This document shows, piece after piece, positions 11,501 to 25,458 of a DNA stretch of 64,000 nucleotides; within the stretch, counting starts at the first letter, position 1; each line of letters starts with the position of its first letter. The stretch is from NCBI GenBank assembly GCA_021432635.1, contig MU270082.1, forward strand, positions 5,831-69,830, read 5' to 3'. This DNA comes from Thozetella sp. PMI_491 (lineage: Eukaryota; Ascomycota; Sordariomycetes; Chaetosphaeriales; Chaetosphaeriaceae). The translations under genes and the position numbers were made by a program. The notes below the pieces were generated by a model. It saw only the letters and a list, made by a program, of their open reading frames with translations. It was not told the DNA's origin and did no database searches.

Positions 11501-14500
11501 GGCGCCGGATGGAGGCTGATACAAACAGCCAAAACCCAACTGTTCTACCTCGGCTGCTCCCAAATGAGGCTGCCGGAGCTCGCACCGCAGGACAATCGTG
11601 GCCTGTGGGCATGTCCAGGAGGCCTGGTTCGTGATCGGCAAGGACGAAGACAAGACAAGCGAAGGCGCCCCGGGGAATGGAGCGTCGACTTCCAGCTGCT
11701 GGGACGGTGGGGAAGCAATTATTTTCAGGCCTTCCAAGTGGTGCTTTCCCACAGCGGCGGTACCAGGCGGCTACAAGGATGTTGTGTCAGTTGTCATCCG
11801 ACCCATCAGGGAGCTACGCTGTAGAGTTGACCATGGCTCCGTGCTCGATGTTGTGGGCTTCCAGCTCCTCCAATCTTGCGCCCGTGGATGGGGTTTCCGT
11901 AGCCTCGACGTGCCTGACTCGACTCGGTATCGCGATTCGGGGAATCGCTGTCACGACCGCCGACGATCGAGGCCCGCCAGATAGCATAGCCCAGGCTCCT
12001 AAGGCTCCCCGTATTCCTTTCATCCTCCCTGTCTTGTCGCCCCCACCCTTGCCTCCCTCAGTGGTGGAGGGTGGTGGTTGTGGGAGGGCAGTCCGCGGCC
12101 GCTGGCATCCCGACCACCACACAAGCCTCAATCTCGGCTTGGTATGCAGCCGCGTTTGGGCCATCCCGGCGTGTCGGCCAATACACGGGTTGGCAGCGAT
12201 GCAGCCAGCCAGATCGGTGACAAGCCTGATGCACTCGTTGCCGTGATGTATTGCTCAGATTCGCTCTGCCATTCGATGGCCGGGCTTCACCTCGAGGCAC
12301 TGAGACCGTCTCGCGTCACTGGGAAGGCACCACCACCTGGTGGAAAGCTCCATTCTTTCGCTTCGGCGGCTTGCTTGGAGCTCTGAGGAAGAGCAAGGAT
12401 ATCGACAGGACACGTCCAAGGACTCTCCCCCATTTTTTTGTTTCTTTTTTTGCTCCTGTCCGCCCTCATGCAGCAGTGACCAAGACTGGGTGCCCATGCC
12501 ATGACCGCGCGTGCAAATCTCGAGGCTATCCTCCGCATTGTCAATGCAGCAGCTAGCAGGATTATGTCATCCAACGCTTGCCCCAACTAGTCCCCCGTGG
12601 CGGCAGGTGTAATGGAACATCGCAGGCACGCTTGCCTGCCGAGCACCGGGCCTTTCGGCTCAAAATCCCGCGGAACCCAGACTTTGGGCGGCAAGCATCA
12701 CGGCACGCGAGACAACATGAGTGGTGGCAGAACACGCTCCAGAAAAGCCCGAGCTTTCCCTCAGCATCCAGCTTGCGGCGGGGGCACTGCTCTTGTCATC
12801 GCTTATGTCGCTTAACCTGCTGGCTCTGAGACCGCATCAGCGCAACCTTGCAACGGATCACAGAGAAGAAGCAAGCGGCCGCATCGTCGGGTTAGAACCC
12901 GCCGCGCATCCCGGGAGCTGCGGGTTCCTATTTTTGTTTCACTGGTTCGGCCATCTGCTTCGTTGTCTTCAGTTTTATTGCCAGCCCTCGGATGGGATGC
13001 GCAGAATACTAGCACCCTGTCCTTTTCTTGGCGGTCGCCGATGGCATCGGTACCTGGATGCGGCTGCTACGAGGCCCTGAGGAATCGCATTGCGGCGGAG
13101 TATAGGCTCCTCTAGCGCAAAGTTTGAACATCGATAGGATTGCGAGAGGCGCACACCCGCCCTAGGAGTGGGCTAGCATGGATACCTACCTGCCTATACA
13201 GCAGTGCTTGAGTCGAGAGGGCGAACCCACTAGCCCACTTGCCCGCCTTCAGCCCCCTCTTGCCAGACGGCCAAGATCTCAAAACGAATACGCGTCGATG
13301 AAACGTCCAATACAAAGACGTGCCAGGGAGATTCTGTACAGTCCGGGCTCTCTCCCAATCTCGCGACCTCACCACCCGCGACGACGTACGTAAGCTTCGA
13401 CAGCCCGCTATTCTCGGGGTTTGCAGCAAAATGAAAAGACATTTGCACCCTCACAGTTAGCCGCAAAATTAAGGACTAGGGCTTGTCTGAGGCCATTTTG
13501 CCTGCATAGAAGGCGGGCCAGCGGTGCTGGCCTCCCTGGTCGCGGCCGGGAGCCGACGTCCATATTCACCCGCATCCGAATGACTCGAAGACTTCGGTCC
13601 TGAGAGACGGCCGGAGAGGCGCTGGAAAGTCGTGCGACCCCCACAGCTGTGATTCCCGCCCATTCGGCCTGGGGCCACGGAGTTTCCATGTCGCAACCAC
13701 ACGGCGGCGCCCGCCGGCCACCGCGTCTCGTTGCCCCAGCCCAGCAGGTCGCAGCCAGGCTTCCTTTTCCGTCCTATGGAAAAGTCGGCTGAGACACAGC
13801 GCCTGCGCCTACGTGCGTAAGGCGCTCCCGCTTGCCATGCTGCTAGTTTTAGAGCAATGGCAGGATCTAAGACATGGATGGTGTTTGTTCACGGCCGCTG
13901 CACGACCAATTGGGATGCCTAAACTCCACACCAACATTGATGGCCCAAGAACCTAGATGCATAAAGACAATCAGGCTAGCTAGACTTCCTTCTTGACGAT
14001 GCGCTTCTCCTCTCTCCCCACCGATGGGATGGATCGGCCATTCATATCTATTGCACCGTCTTTGCATACACGGCCGCAGTTGACAGAGGTGCCCTGCCAG
14101 CTCTGGAGCCCGAGTGCTTGAGACGAGAAGATCTGCCGCAGGGATTGGTGTCGACCGGCCCCTGGATGGCGTTACCCGATTAGCGAACTGAATGGATCCC
14201 CTGCTGCCGCTGATCCCGCCCCCCTGGCGCATTCACGGTGGAAGTGCCCCCTTTCAGGGGTTCCCCGTAAGGTCTGGCGATCACTGCAGAGAGATGGTCT
14301 TCTCGCCCCATCCATTCCTCAATCTTCCAGGTTAGGTATCCAGCCAGATGGTCGGTGAAGCCGGGGTTCAAGATCAGGAGATTTCTAATGGTATCCGTAA
14401 ATCAACTTTGTCTGGGAGCATCCAGCTGTTCCGGGTTCGACACACCTCAACATATGTCATGAACTCGCGGCGCAACCCCTGGAGGAAATGGATCAACCTA

Positions 14501-17500
14501 GGCGCGCTCCCTGAAAAGACAGCAGCCTCCCCCCCTCCCCCCCGCCGTACCGTTTATCAACATTGGGTCATCCGAACACAGCGATCGTGCAAGGCGATTG
14601 GAAAGGATAGCTGTGTTGTCTAAGAATAACTTCTGGAGGATTGCCTTCACAGGAGGCTCCCGAGCATCACGTTTGACTCCAGCCTTTCCGCACCCAGGTA
14701 CGATGCCCAGCCCCTCGATCTTCCCCACAGGGCCATTAAAGTTCTTCCATGGAGAACACCATGAGCTGTGCATCTATCTTTAGGCCAGGCCGAGGAAGGA
14801 GTATCCAGTGAACAAGCGATTGCTACCTGGCATCAGCTTCGTCTGATCGAGATTCCTGTCGTCAACCCCGGGCCTACCAAGGACTTTACGAACTTTGACA
14901 ACGACCTTCCCATCTAATGAACTTGTCTCAGGTTGCAAGCATGAGCTTGCACCAGGTTCCCAGATACACGGCAGACAGGACGCCTAGCCTTCGCGTCAGC
15001 GCGATTTCTCGCTTTCTAGAAGGCCGTTTACCTGCCGTTTAGGCCCATCTGCGGAGCCGCTCATTTCCGCAGGGTTTGCGACCGAGCGAACTGAGGATCG
15101 GACGGCAGTTAGAGTAAGGCTGACCCGAGACGGCGAGTGTTTGGTCCCCGGCCGCTACCTTCGCTTTTTCCATTGAACACAATTTCCCACCTCTGATAAT
15201 CTCCCAATCTCTACCCAGCTCCCCCTCCATCCTCTGTTATCTGTCTCAGAGCGGAGGTTTTTTGACATTGCACTGGAGCCCGTTTCTCTTCAAGTGAGCC
15301 ACCCAGCACACATTGCCAAGTGCATACATTACCTGGCTCCACTGTGCTCCTGATCGTCTTGAGTGCTCAGCTGGTTCGGCGTTGCTGCCAAGACCTCACG
15401 AATGTCAGGGAATTTGACCAAGGTTTCTGTCCACTATAATCTCGACTGGGCCGGGCAGCTCGACACGTAGCTGTCTATCCCGTGAGCTCGGTGCGCATAA
15501 TTGCGCAGCCTGTTTGTTTCGAACTCTATCTTGGCCGCGCAGGTCTCTCCATCGCCCACTTGGCTGGAGTAATCGCGAGACAGCGCTGTTCTTCATTGGA
15601 GACACATGTATCCTTCTATTACAACAGCTACTAAGGTCTGATGCCCTCGGGAACTCACCTAGAAGCTAGGAACCCTGGGGATGGCAATATCCCTGATTGT
15701 GGTGGTTCACTCACCGTCACTATCGATATGCCAGCAGCGAACGGCTGTGCCCGCAAGGTTGGGCCTTCGGTAAAGGAGCATGAGACCGCTCGCTCCCGCT
15801 TCACACTTCGCTATTATTACATTTCCCCCATGCTTCTCATCTTGAGCCGCCTCGTTAACTTGCGTCAAATGCCAAACAGCCCTATTCAAGTTGTGTGGAG
15901 ATTGCTCACAGCCAAGAGCTGCGAGAATGCAGAATACCCGTTCCCTCAAAGTCGATTTCGCGATCTGCCCGATCAAGTGTTACCGGGAGAGACGCATGTC
16001 ACGTCGGAGGCAGACAGTGCTGGTCGTTCCTCTCCTCTCTTTCTACCGCATTTTGCCCATCATTTTGCCCATGCCCACGGCATCATGCGAGCGGAACGAT
16101 CTGAAGAGGCAAGACCTGGCCTTGGCGCTCTCCGGCCGAGTGGGCAGAGGCGCGCCCACCTGCCCCCCCCTTTCTTCGTGTTGCGTCCTGCTTCCTGCAA
16201 ATCCGAGGGGATTGGAGAACCGGTGACCGTTTTCCAGCCCACGCACGGGATTGGGAACTTTCTTTCAGCGAGTCTTTTCCATGCTGCGGCGTCCCACCTC
16301 TCATCCATGCATGACGGCGTGTTTGTTGTTGGATGTAGGTACAGCCTCCAGCTTGCTAGTGCTGCTGCGGTACCTACCTACATGATCGGCCCCAAGCGAA
16401 AACCAACCAAAGCGCCTGAAAGCTTGCTACGTGCGACATCACACCAAGCGCCACCCCCTCTCATTGGTCTACCTCGGCGCAACAATCTTTCGTGTCGCCT
16501 GACCTGGACGACGCGGTTTTGCGCCGTTCGGTATTGACTGAGGCGTGGCGGTCGCCGTTACGATTGTGTACACTGAGGTTGGGATCAACCACTTGGGTCG
16601 CGGCGGTTAATCGCGTCAGCCAGTGCCTATCGTCCCTCGCCGAAGGTCAATTTATATCGTCGTATCGCCGAGTACATGATCTGGCCGAGCAATGCCATCC
16701 TCTAGCCACCGTCAGCACGAGGCCGCCTACCCTCGACGCTAACCATCATATTAATATCGACCCGCGCGGATTGCATAGTGATCGAGGGCGAGGACAGCAC
16801 GCCCAGTCCCGCCATTCGTCCAGTCCATGGCTATCGCAAAGCAACAGTCCGGTACCTTCACCGTTACGGCCATAACGAGGCCCGCGCGGACATCATGGGC
16901 CTTGTTAGTCCCCATCGGACCCTGTCAAGCGATACTGTTTCCTCGGTTCGCCCGAAACGGGCAGACAGTGGAAGGCTGCTCAGTACCTGCTTCCAAAAAC
17001 CTGTTAGTCATTGAGACAAGATGACCTTCACGGGGTTCTACTAGCGGCAAGACACATCTCAGTACAATGAGACAGCTGCTGACAGCTCGATGTCATGAAT
17101 TGCCGGTTCGGACTTCTACTATGATGCTTGCAGTCCCAGCGTGCCCTCTTCAAAGGACATGAGGCTTACCAGTCTACCCAGGTATCCAGCACCGCATGGC
17201 CTCGCCCAAGAACCTAACGTGGACAGGGGGCGCACACCGGCTTGTGGAGCGCGCGGTCACGCCTCGACATCGCTTCATGAGAAATGATACGCTAACAATT
17301 GCTGCATTGAAAAAAAAACCGGCGCGGCCGTCTTTCGGAGGAGCACCTCTAGAGCGAGCCGTCCCATGGTCTTTGTCACAACTCGCCTTTATCCGCCCAC
17401 CTGTGTTTCGTCCAACTGCCCAACCTCCTCTCCTGCCTAGAGGAAGTTAGTCAAGTCTGCGGCGGGTCCCTGGAGGGATTAACCGCACAGTCTATCAGAG

Positions 17501-20181
17501 TCTAATTCAATGACCTGTGGCTGGCGCTGGGCTCGCTCTTAGCGAACGAAGGCAGGGGGACTCTCCGGGTGCAAGGACGTCTGCCACCAGATATGCATTT
17601 CATGTGTGGCACACCATCTGCCCGGCCGCAACAGAATAGCCCAGGATTCGGGTTTGGAGATTAGGTCCCCACACTGACGGCTGCGTTCCAGGAGGAGGCG
17701 AGGTCCATCGAGAGCCTGGGCCCGCTGACGGCGAAGGCGTCGTCAACAAGCATGCCGCTGCTTCGGCCTGGGTCCATGGCAGCACATGTCTTTGCTTACG
17801 GTGCTACACGGCGCTGTTCGACCCCGCTTCTGTTCAGCTAGCATCGGACAGGAGGACTGAAGGTCCAAGACACCGGCCATAGACTGCGAGTACGAGGGCT
17901 TTCTGCAGCTCGAGCTTGAGACTGTACTATCTCGCTTCCAGGACGGCCGCAACTCTGCTCGAGCACCAATATGTTTCACGCTATTCTCGGTTCTGTTCCG
18001 GGCCCGAAGCTCTATTCTTGGACGATCCTGTGTGCTCCTCAGCTTATGCCGTCCTACTGACATCAGGGCGCGGAGCATCCGGCGGGTAAATGGCCGACCG
18101 GCCAAAGGTCCCTCGCCCATCACCTCGCCAGCCATCAGGCCCTGGAGGTTGGCTCTCCGGATGGCCAGTCTAGCTTCCTCTTCCGGTCTTTGATGCCGTC
18201 AGGGAACTCATATTCCATCCGTCACCACCGTACCTAGCCAACCTCCTCTTTTCTCCCCCTCTCGCGACCCAAGCTTTCGTCCCCCCCTCCTTGGCGGGCT
18301 TGCGGAGCTAGTGTTATGTGGGGAGCTCCCATGAGGCGTGGGTGTTGATGAGAATTGTTCCTGGCAAACCCATCGTGCCGTGCTGCGTCTTGCATGGCAT
18401 GGAGCTCCGGCGCAGGAACGGGTTTCCTCCCTTCCCCCCCTCCACATTGCCATTTTTGGCATACTCTTGACGAGTGAGCTTCTTCCGCGAAGCGGGTGTG
18501 CCTGAACCCTCACTCTCCCCGCCGAGCTTACCCTGCCAGTCCGCACGCTTTCTCCCCGTCAGGTGATGCTCGACCGCCGACAAGGCACAAGTCGTGAGCC
18601 CCTGACCTAGCTCCTCTGCCGCTTCGGGAAACAAGCTGTGCCTCCCCGCGGGGCAGGCGGCTTCCCCTTGCTGGACGCGGGCCATTCTCCCCATCCTCTG
18701 GACTCACGGCCGCCCAGTATCTCGCACGTTGCCGCCCTTGTACCTGTAACTTCAATGCAGCACGCGCCTACCCCAACAAACGTTATACCCTATATCACGG
18801 GCTCATTCTCTCCCAGGCGAGGCGTCCATCTTCCGGAGGTCTTCCCCGCCCCTGGCAAGGCCACCAGCAAAACCGCAACTCCTCACAGCTAGGCGTGTTA
18901 CACAGCTGGCCTAGTCCTTGTTCAGTCCGGGAGGTTGGCGAGAAGCGGGCGGGACGCCCTCCACCCACCCCATACCCCAAACACGTCGCTCAAGAGCATC
19001 TAGTTAATGAAGAATAGATTGGGCGGGCGCGTCAGCTATGAGGGGCCGCGATGCGGCTTTTTTGTGGCCTCTCATCCCCCCCAGGCCCGCTTGCCGGCTT
19101 CCAATGGCATGAGACCTCAAATGGCGCGGCTCAGCTTGTCAGGGCGCATCTTGACGTAGCGAGCAGGTCAGCGATAGCTAGACCCGACAAAGATGGTGAG
19201 GCTTCTTCGTTCTTGCTCCGCGAGTCTTCAGTATTCTGGAAGCGGCGATCCGCCGATAACGTTTCTTGCAAGACCCGGGCTAGGACTATAGCCCTTGGGG
19301 AAGTGGTAGATCGCTCAGCATTGAGCATTCCTCCCGCCCTTTGCTCTCTGTGTTTCTTCCGCACGCATTACTCTTCCCCACGGGGGTCAGTCCACCACAC
19401 GTACTCGAAGACCGGGTGAACTCCAGCCGACCGATACCGTTGCGACACCCTATGTGTGGGATGAGCACGAATCCTGTTCTGCGATCTCATCAAGTGACCC
19501 GGGACGTGAGATCGTTTGTTTGAGGAACTTTTGCAGGCTCGCGTGCGCTGCCGTCCTGGGCGGACAACTGTTTATGGGTAGCCGGCATCTCAAATACTGA
19601 CCTGAAGCAAAACACGAGCAGATGACCAGAACGGCCGGGGATAAACAAATGGCCTCGCGCCACATGTGCGACCCTATGCCGTTGGGCCCGCCTTATTGTT
19701 TCCTCCGAAGCCTCAAGGCGTAAGCAACCGCCTCCCTCCATCCTCCTCGCATTTGACCATCATGATGCGTCTCGTATCCACACTAGGCCTTAGGACACCA
19801 AAGTGTAGGCTCGATGGGGGCAGCAATCGAGCAAGTATTGCTTTCCTTGTGAAATTCGCGCAGAACTTGCGAAGTACATAGGCTGCACATTGCTATCTCG
19901 TGAGCTCCGTTCAATCTAGCTTAAGAGAACCTTAGGGGAGAGGGCCGCCGAGTGGCCCGAGTTGAAGTCGTGAGACGTGGACGCGTAACCGTTTTGCACC
20001 TCGAATGTGCTCAAGTCTAGTTGATACACAGGACGGAGTGCAGGCTAGGAGTACCATGGACATCTATTCCCATCCTCTAGACCCATCAATGGTTGGCATT
20101 CTTAGCCTTGTATCGCCTAACCTCTACCCAATGGAGTACTCGTACACGTACAACCCAGGATGTTGTGCTTGTTTACGCGGA
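8525..20181. other. About 11.7 kb with no recognised gene
   Basis: The first 1-2 kb on the 8525 side should hold the promoter and leader of the homeobox gene; TATA-like strings occur at about 8923 (TATAAATT) and 9325. The rest has no frame with a known domain. The largest open frames are 15641-16537 (+, 298 codons, ATG), 11677-12246 (+) and 10067-10762 (-). None shows conserved motifs, a plausible intron set or strong codon preference. The DNA is not visibly AT-rich, so it does not look like heavily RIP-mutated repeats. A small antisense frame near 11814-11960 ends in protein-like sequence (ARLEELEAHNIEHGAM) but has no recognisable partner exon. Confidence 0.4.
9642..9659. repeat. Perfect 18-base palindrome
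   Basis: CGACTTGCATGCAAGTCG is an uninterrupted self-complementary palindrome. It lies about 1.1 kb upstream of the homeobox reading frame. It could bind a dimeric transcription factor, but this is only inference. Confidence 0.6.
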
Positions 20182-21312
20182 TCAGTAGTCATAGAAGCCC
20201 TTCCCACTCTTCTTGCCCAGCCACCCGGCATCTACCATCTTCCGAAGCATCACGCTAGGCCGGTACTTGGAGTCTGCGGTCTCCTGGTACAGGACCCTCA
20301 TGATGGCGAGACAAGTGTCGAGTCCGATGAAATCTGCTAGCTGCAACGGGCCCATAGGCACGTTGGTCCCATTCTTCATGATGGCGTCGATTGAGTCCCG
20401 GTCGCCAACCCCCGTCTCCAGACAGATGATGGCCTCGTTGATGTACGGCATCAGGATCCGGTTGGCTAGGAAGCCCGGAGTGTCGGCGGAGACGGAGGGG
20501 ATTTTCCCCATAGTCTTAACGAAGGCAACAGCGGCGGCGAGCGTTTCGGCGCTGGTCTGTAGGCCGCTGATAATCTCGACGCCCTTCTGGACGGGTACCG
20601 GGTTCATGAAGTGCGTGGACACTACCCGCGAGCTGTTTGAGGTATCTTTTGGATCCTTGGTCGTCGCAGCAGCAATCTTTGTGATGCTGATGCTGGACGT
20701 GTTGGTCGCCAGGATAGCGTGTGAAGGGGCGATCTCAGCGAGCCTGGCAAAGAGGTTGAGCTTGAGCTCCGGAATCTCCGGCACTGCCTCGATCACGAAA
20801 TCAACCTCTGCTAGATCCTCCAGGGAAGTCGTGGGAGTAAGGCGGGCCCGGACCGCGTCAGCCTCCTCTTGCGAGATTCGAGACTTGGAAACATCCTTGG
20901 CGAGCAGCTTTTCTGTCTCTGGCGTCAACACAGGTCCCCTTCTCGCAACGAGCTGCGGTTGGGTCGCTCGCTTAGAACGGTGGAATCGTCTCACTCACCG
21001 GCGAAAGCAATGCCCTTGTCCAGCGATGCTTGCTGTGAGTCCACAAGCGTGACAGGCACATTCGCCTTCTGGGCGGCCACCAGTGCAATCCCAAGACCCT
21101 ACATGATCGGCGATCGTGGTCAGGAACAGCGCCATCAGTTGGAATAAGGTTGTTTCGCCTGATCTGGCGATGGAGTCAAAACGTACCATCTGTCCTGCAC
21201 CAACAACTCCAAGCCGTTTCACCTCGGCTGCGTCTCGAGACGAGGTGGAACTGAAGCTTCTCAATTGGGGCGACATGCGCAGGACCCGGCTTCGAGAAAG
21301 AATGGATGCCAT
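20182..21312 (-). CDS. Mitochondrial 3-hydroxyacyl-CoA (3-hydroxybutyryl-CoA) dehydrogenase
   Basis: NAD-dependent oxidation of 3-hydroxyacyl-CoA to 3-oxoacyl-CoA, a step of beta-oxidation and butyrate-type metabolism. Proposed exons: 21312-21187, 21098-20999, 20912-20182, giving 318 residues, close to the usual single-function enzyme. Residues 1-25 are rich in Arg and Ser with no acidic residue, as in a mitochondrial presequence. The Rossmann motif GAGQMG is at 38-43, spanning the first intron. Family motifs follow: FVIEAVPE (catalytic Glu region), ATNTSSIS, STHFMNPVP (catalytic His), DTPGFLANRI, and the C-terminal dimerisation domain ending GKGFYDY. For intron 2, the acceptor at 20913-20915 is the one that keeps frame and gives the family's FAEKLLAKDV junction; a nearer AG at 20953-20955 would shift frame. 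There is no peroxisomal SKL end. It is divergent from tof1. Confidence 0.93.
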
Positions 21313-21808
21313 CGTGGGGTTTCGACAGGGAAGGTCGGATGGCGAATCTGTGCTTAAACCAGTAGAGATGAGAGCAAGATGTTCTCTCACTCAAGGGCTG
21401 TGAGGTTAGAAGCTCAAGCTCGTGGTGACGATGCTGCTCCTTCTGACGGCTAGCACCGGCCCTCGGCTAACAATCGCAGGCAGAGCGGGCCGAGTGGAGG
21501 CTGTAAGGCTGGTGCTCGAGAAGCCACAAGTTGTGCGGATGTGGCTTGAAGGCATGCTACCCGTACTGTAAATTTACACAGATACTCAGTAACTTACCTG
21601 CCAAGTTGGATCCGCTAAAGAGGTCGACGCGGTGGTCGCGTCGAACACGCCCCGCAGAGCGCGTCGCCGCCAGAGGTGCACTCGCGAAAAGCATCAACCT
21701 ACGGTCCAAACTGCGAAGCACCGTGCAGACACAGGCCAATTCGCATGCGTGGAACCTGGTTACCATCATAGGCTGTCATCGAGCCTCAAACTTCTCTGGC
21801 TCCCGAAA
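21313..21808. promoter_or_regulatory. Shared divergent promoter between the dehydrogenase gene and tof1
   Basis: These 496 bases separate the two ATGs and must contain both promoters. No clear TATA box is visible. The sequence CGCGAAAA at 21683-21690, about 120 bases before the tof1 ATG, resembles the CGCGAAA cell-cycle box bound by SBF/MBF-type factors, which would suit an S-phase gene. The site call rests on sequence resemblance only. Confidence 0.45.
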
Positions 21809-24800
21809 ATGGAGGCAAATGAGGCAAACGGCAACGACATTGTGCACCCCGAGGTGCGGGCGCATGTCAACAGTCTCGTCTCGGCGGTAGGTTGCGGCCG
21901 CCAACACACCCAGTTTCTTGACGGACATGGCTAACCGCTGCCGATAAACAGCTGGGAGGCGCGAGCACAGAAGATGATGGCCGCTATAAACTAGGAGACG
22001 ATGCGCTCGAGGTCCTCCGCGACATTAAGAAATGGATCCGGTTCTACGACGAGAAGACGAATCGCATGGACGTCGCACGATGCCTGGCTGAAGCGAATAT
22101 AGTCGGAAGCGACTTGCTTCAAATCCTGGCGCTATGGACCGAGAATGAAACCAACAACAAGTTCCGGGCGAGAATCGCGTTGGCCTGTCTGGAGGTCATG
22201 GTGCCGCTCACCTGGCCCATCGAAAAGGATCCTGAGACGATGACAGTCAACCACCACCGGCATATCCCGGTGCTCCAGCTCGCACAGCTGGGATACAAGC
22301 GCGCCATCATCAATTTTGACGGAGCTTCCATCCTTCACACGGCGGTGCGCTTGGCCCTGCCCTCCTTGGCCCTGCCCATAGGAGACCGGGCACCCCGCGA
22401 TCAAGGCATCATCAAGCTTGTCCTCTTCTTCTTAAGGAATATGGCTATGATAGCGCCCCAACCCGGGGTTAAATACGAAGGCGACGAGTCTCAAATCTCG
22501 AGATCGGCGACCATTGATGCATTCTCCTACCAGGACATTTTCATCGCCCTGCTCACCATTGCGTCTAACATGGGGGAGGACTTCCGGACCGAGGACGTCA
22601 TTATCATGGAGACGATATACCACCTGGTCAAGCGGGTAGACTCTCAGAAGCTGTTCTTGAACGACAAGGAGCTCTCCAGGGCCAAGGCGAACGAACTCAC
22701 GGCCATGCTGAGCAAGGAAAAGGCCATGCTGAGGGCACACAACAAGAACGCGCCTACCAGGCATAATCGATTTGGTACCATGATCTGGGTTAAGCGGGAC
22801 GATGGAAAGATGGCCACCGTCACTGGCCAAGAGGCCTTGCTGAACCCCGCGCTCAGGGAGTCCAAGATGGACGAGAGCAAGACTTTTCGACCACCAAGGC
22901 GATCAAGGAAAGATGACATGGAGCCCAAGGATCTCGGCCCCAAGCCTTCGCTCAATGCACGGGCGAACGAACAGCTGCGGTCCTTTGTGGAGGATTTCTT
23001 GGATTCCGGCTTCAACCCGCTGTTCCAGCATGTCCGAAAGTCCATCGACCGCGAAGCGCCACATGTCATGGGATATCACAAAGCTCAATTCTTCTACCTC
23101 GTCGCCTGGTTTTTGGAGGCGGAGCGCATGCGACGAAAATCTAAGAAGGGAAGGAAGCCGACCTCTAGCGCGGAGGATGTAGGGAGCTTCAACCTGGTGG
23201 CTGGCGTCCTGAACCAAGAAATGTTCATCACGCTGAATCGGTCTCTCGACCGTGCATACAACGACAAGGACTGGCAAGAACTGACGACGATAATGCGATG
23301 TTTCACGCAGACCCTTCTCACCGTTCAGGAAATGACAGAGAGCGGGAATGAAGAAGACGAGGAGATCGCCGACAACATTCTTAGCCGGCTGTTTTATGAG
23401 GAAACTGTCCACGACGCCGTGACAAATATCGTACGGACGTACAAGGACCAAGGCTTTGAGTACCTAGACGCCTGCACAGAGCTTGTCCACAACTATCTCC
23501 GTATCCTCGAAGCATATTCAAAACAGAACCTAGACCTGCAGGTCCGTTCTCGGAAGAGGTCGCGAGGGAAGAAGAAGTCCGCCCAGGCCGTAGAAGGTGA
23601 AGGCGAAGCGAACAGAGACGAGGGGGACGACTCCGGCAACGATGAGGCAGAAGCCGAACGGACCAGCCGGGAACGCAAGTTCGACTTCAAGCGTTTTGCG
23701 AACAGGTTCATCCCCCAGGGAGTGGTCGATACTTTTGTCAAGTTCACAAGGTATTACCGGGATCTCGATGATGCTCAGCTCAAGCGGGCCCATCGGTATT
23801 TCTACCGGATCGCCTTCAAGCAAGAGATGAGTGTCATGCTGTTCCGGGTCGATATCATCCACCTCTTCTACAGCATGATCAAAGGCCAAGAGCCTCTAGA
23901 CAAAAACTCGAGCATGTTCAAGGAGTGGGAGGAGCTGACCAAGCAAATCATCAAGAAGTGTGTGCGCAAGATCGAGGAGCGCCCCGCCTTAATTACCGAG
24001 TTGCTCTTCTCCAAGATCAATAGCACCGCCCACTACCTAGAGTTCGGTTACGAGAAGCAGACCATCTCTTCGAACCCCAAGCCTGGGGCGGAGCTTGACT
24101 TCCGCCGGGGCATGGAGCGCGAACAGCAGATCGCGATTGCCGTGGGCGTACTCCTTGACAAGAGCCAGTCTGACCATCTCGAATGGCTCAAGAAGCAGCT
24201 CACGGACTGCGAGAGCGAGAGGCGATCTTGGGAAGCTGTCGACCAAGCCCAGGCAGCCATGCAGGGTGCAGAAGGCGCCGAATCTTCCGGCGAGACGCAG
24301 GAGCCTGCTGCTGCCTCCACTTTTAGTAAGATATCATTCAGCTCGTTACTCCAATGATTTAGAGAAGAAACTAACCCTCCCCGCAGCTGTTCGGCCTGAC
24401 AGCGACCTTCGTCGCACCGCCATGTTCAAGAACTCTCACCTGCGTCTCTTGATGAAGCTCGTAGGCATGGAACGGTTGGCCCCGTCCCTCGATGAGACGC
24501 CCGAGTCGGTCTGGGTTATTCCAGGCGAGCTGCGCGCCGATGTGCTTCAAGATAGCCTCGATCTCATCAAAAAGGCCGAATTCAGCCCGCCCACGTTTGA
24601 AGATGGCGAGCTTGCCGCGGACCAGCTCAAACGCAAGACCGCCCCCTGCAAACGTGCTGCTTTTGATGACGACGATGACGATATGAGCGGCCTCATTGAC
24701 GATGGAGAAGCTCTCTTCCCGGCGGGTAAATTAGAATCCCGCAAACCTGACTATGAAAAAACTAAAGGCACTCGACGCCGACGTCGGCGCAGTGACGCCG

Positions 24801-25426
24801 AAGAGCCCACGGATGAGCAACTTGACGAGAAGGCTCGTGCGCGTCGGCAGAAGGAGCTCGAAAAGCTGCGCAAGATCAAGAGTGAGATGTATGTACACGC
24901 TAGCGACGACGAGACCGACGACGAGAGAGACCGTGCGTTCTTCGAGAACGAGCAGCGCCGCCAGAAGGCCAAGGATGCGACTTTTGGCCTGTCCAGTACC
25001 CCTGTCCTAGACACAGGCAAGAGCGCGTGGGAGAAGATCTTGGACGGAGACAGCGACGACGACCAGCTGGTTTCTACACAGCAGGACAAGGAGGCAGCAG
25101 GTGGCAAAGCAAAGGGGGAACCGAAGAAATCACGAAAGAGGAAGTCCAAGGTCGAGCTGGCGAGCAGCGATGATGAGAACGAGAGCGAGGCGCCGTCTAG
25201 CCGCCGCCGAGCTAAGAAGAGCAGGCCCTCCAAGACCGTAGCGGAGAACAGCGACGAGGAGGACGCTGCATCTTCCCAGACAATGGACCGGGACGAAGTA
25301 GGGGATAGAGGTGATGGGATGGACACGGATGATACTCCGCTTTCATCGAGCCCTCACCTTGCAACATCGAAGGACCCAGAGGCACAGTTCACAGCAAACA
25401 AGCAGACGGGAGACGTAGTCGCCCTC

Positions 25427-25458
<32 letters not shown>

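Noticed and set aside
15641-16537. 298-codon ATG frame on the plus strand
   Set aside because: It has no recognisable domain, no clear codon preference and antisense frames of similar quality; an open frame of this length can occur by chance in GC-rich DNA of this size.
17743-18135. 130-codon minus-strand ATG frame
   Set aside because: The start looks reasonable, but no domain, intron or homologue could be seen.
20953-20955. Nearer splice acceptor for intron 2 of the 3-hydroxyacyl-CoA dehydrogenase gene
   Set aside because: It would shift the reading frame; the acceptor at 20913-20915 keeps frame and gives the expected family sequence.
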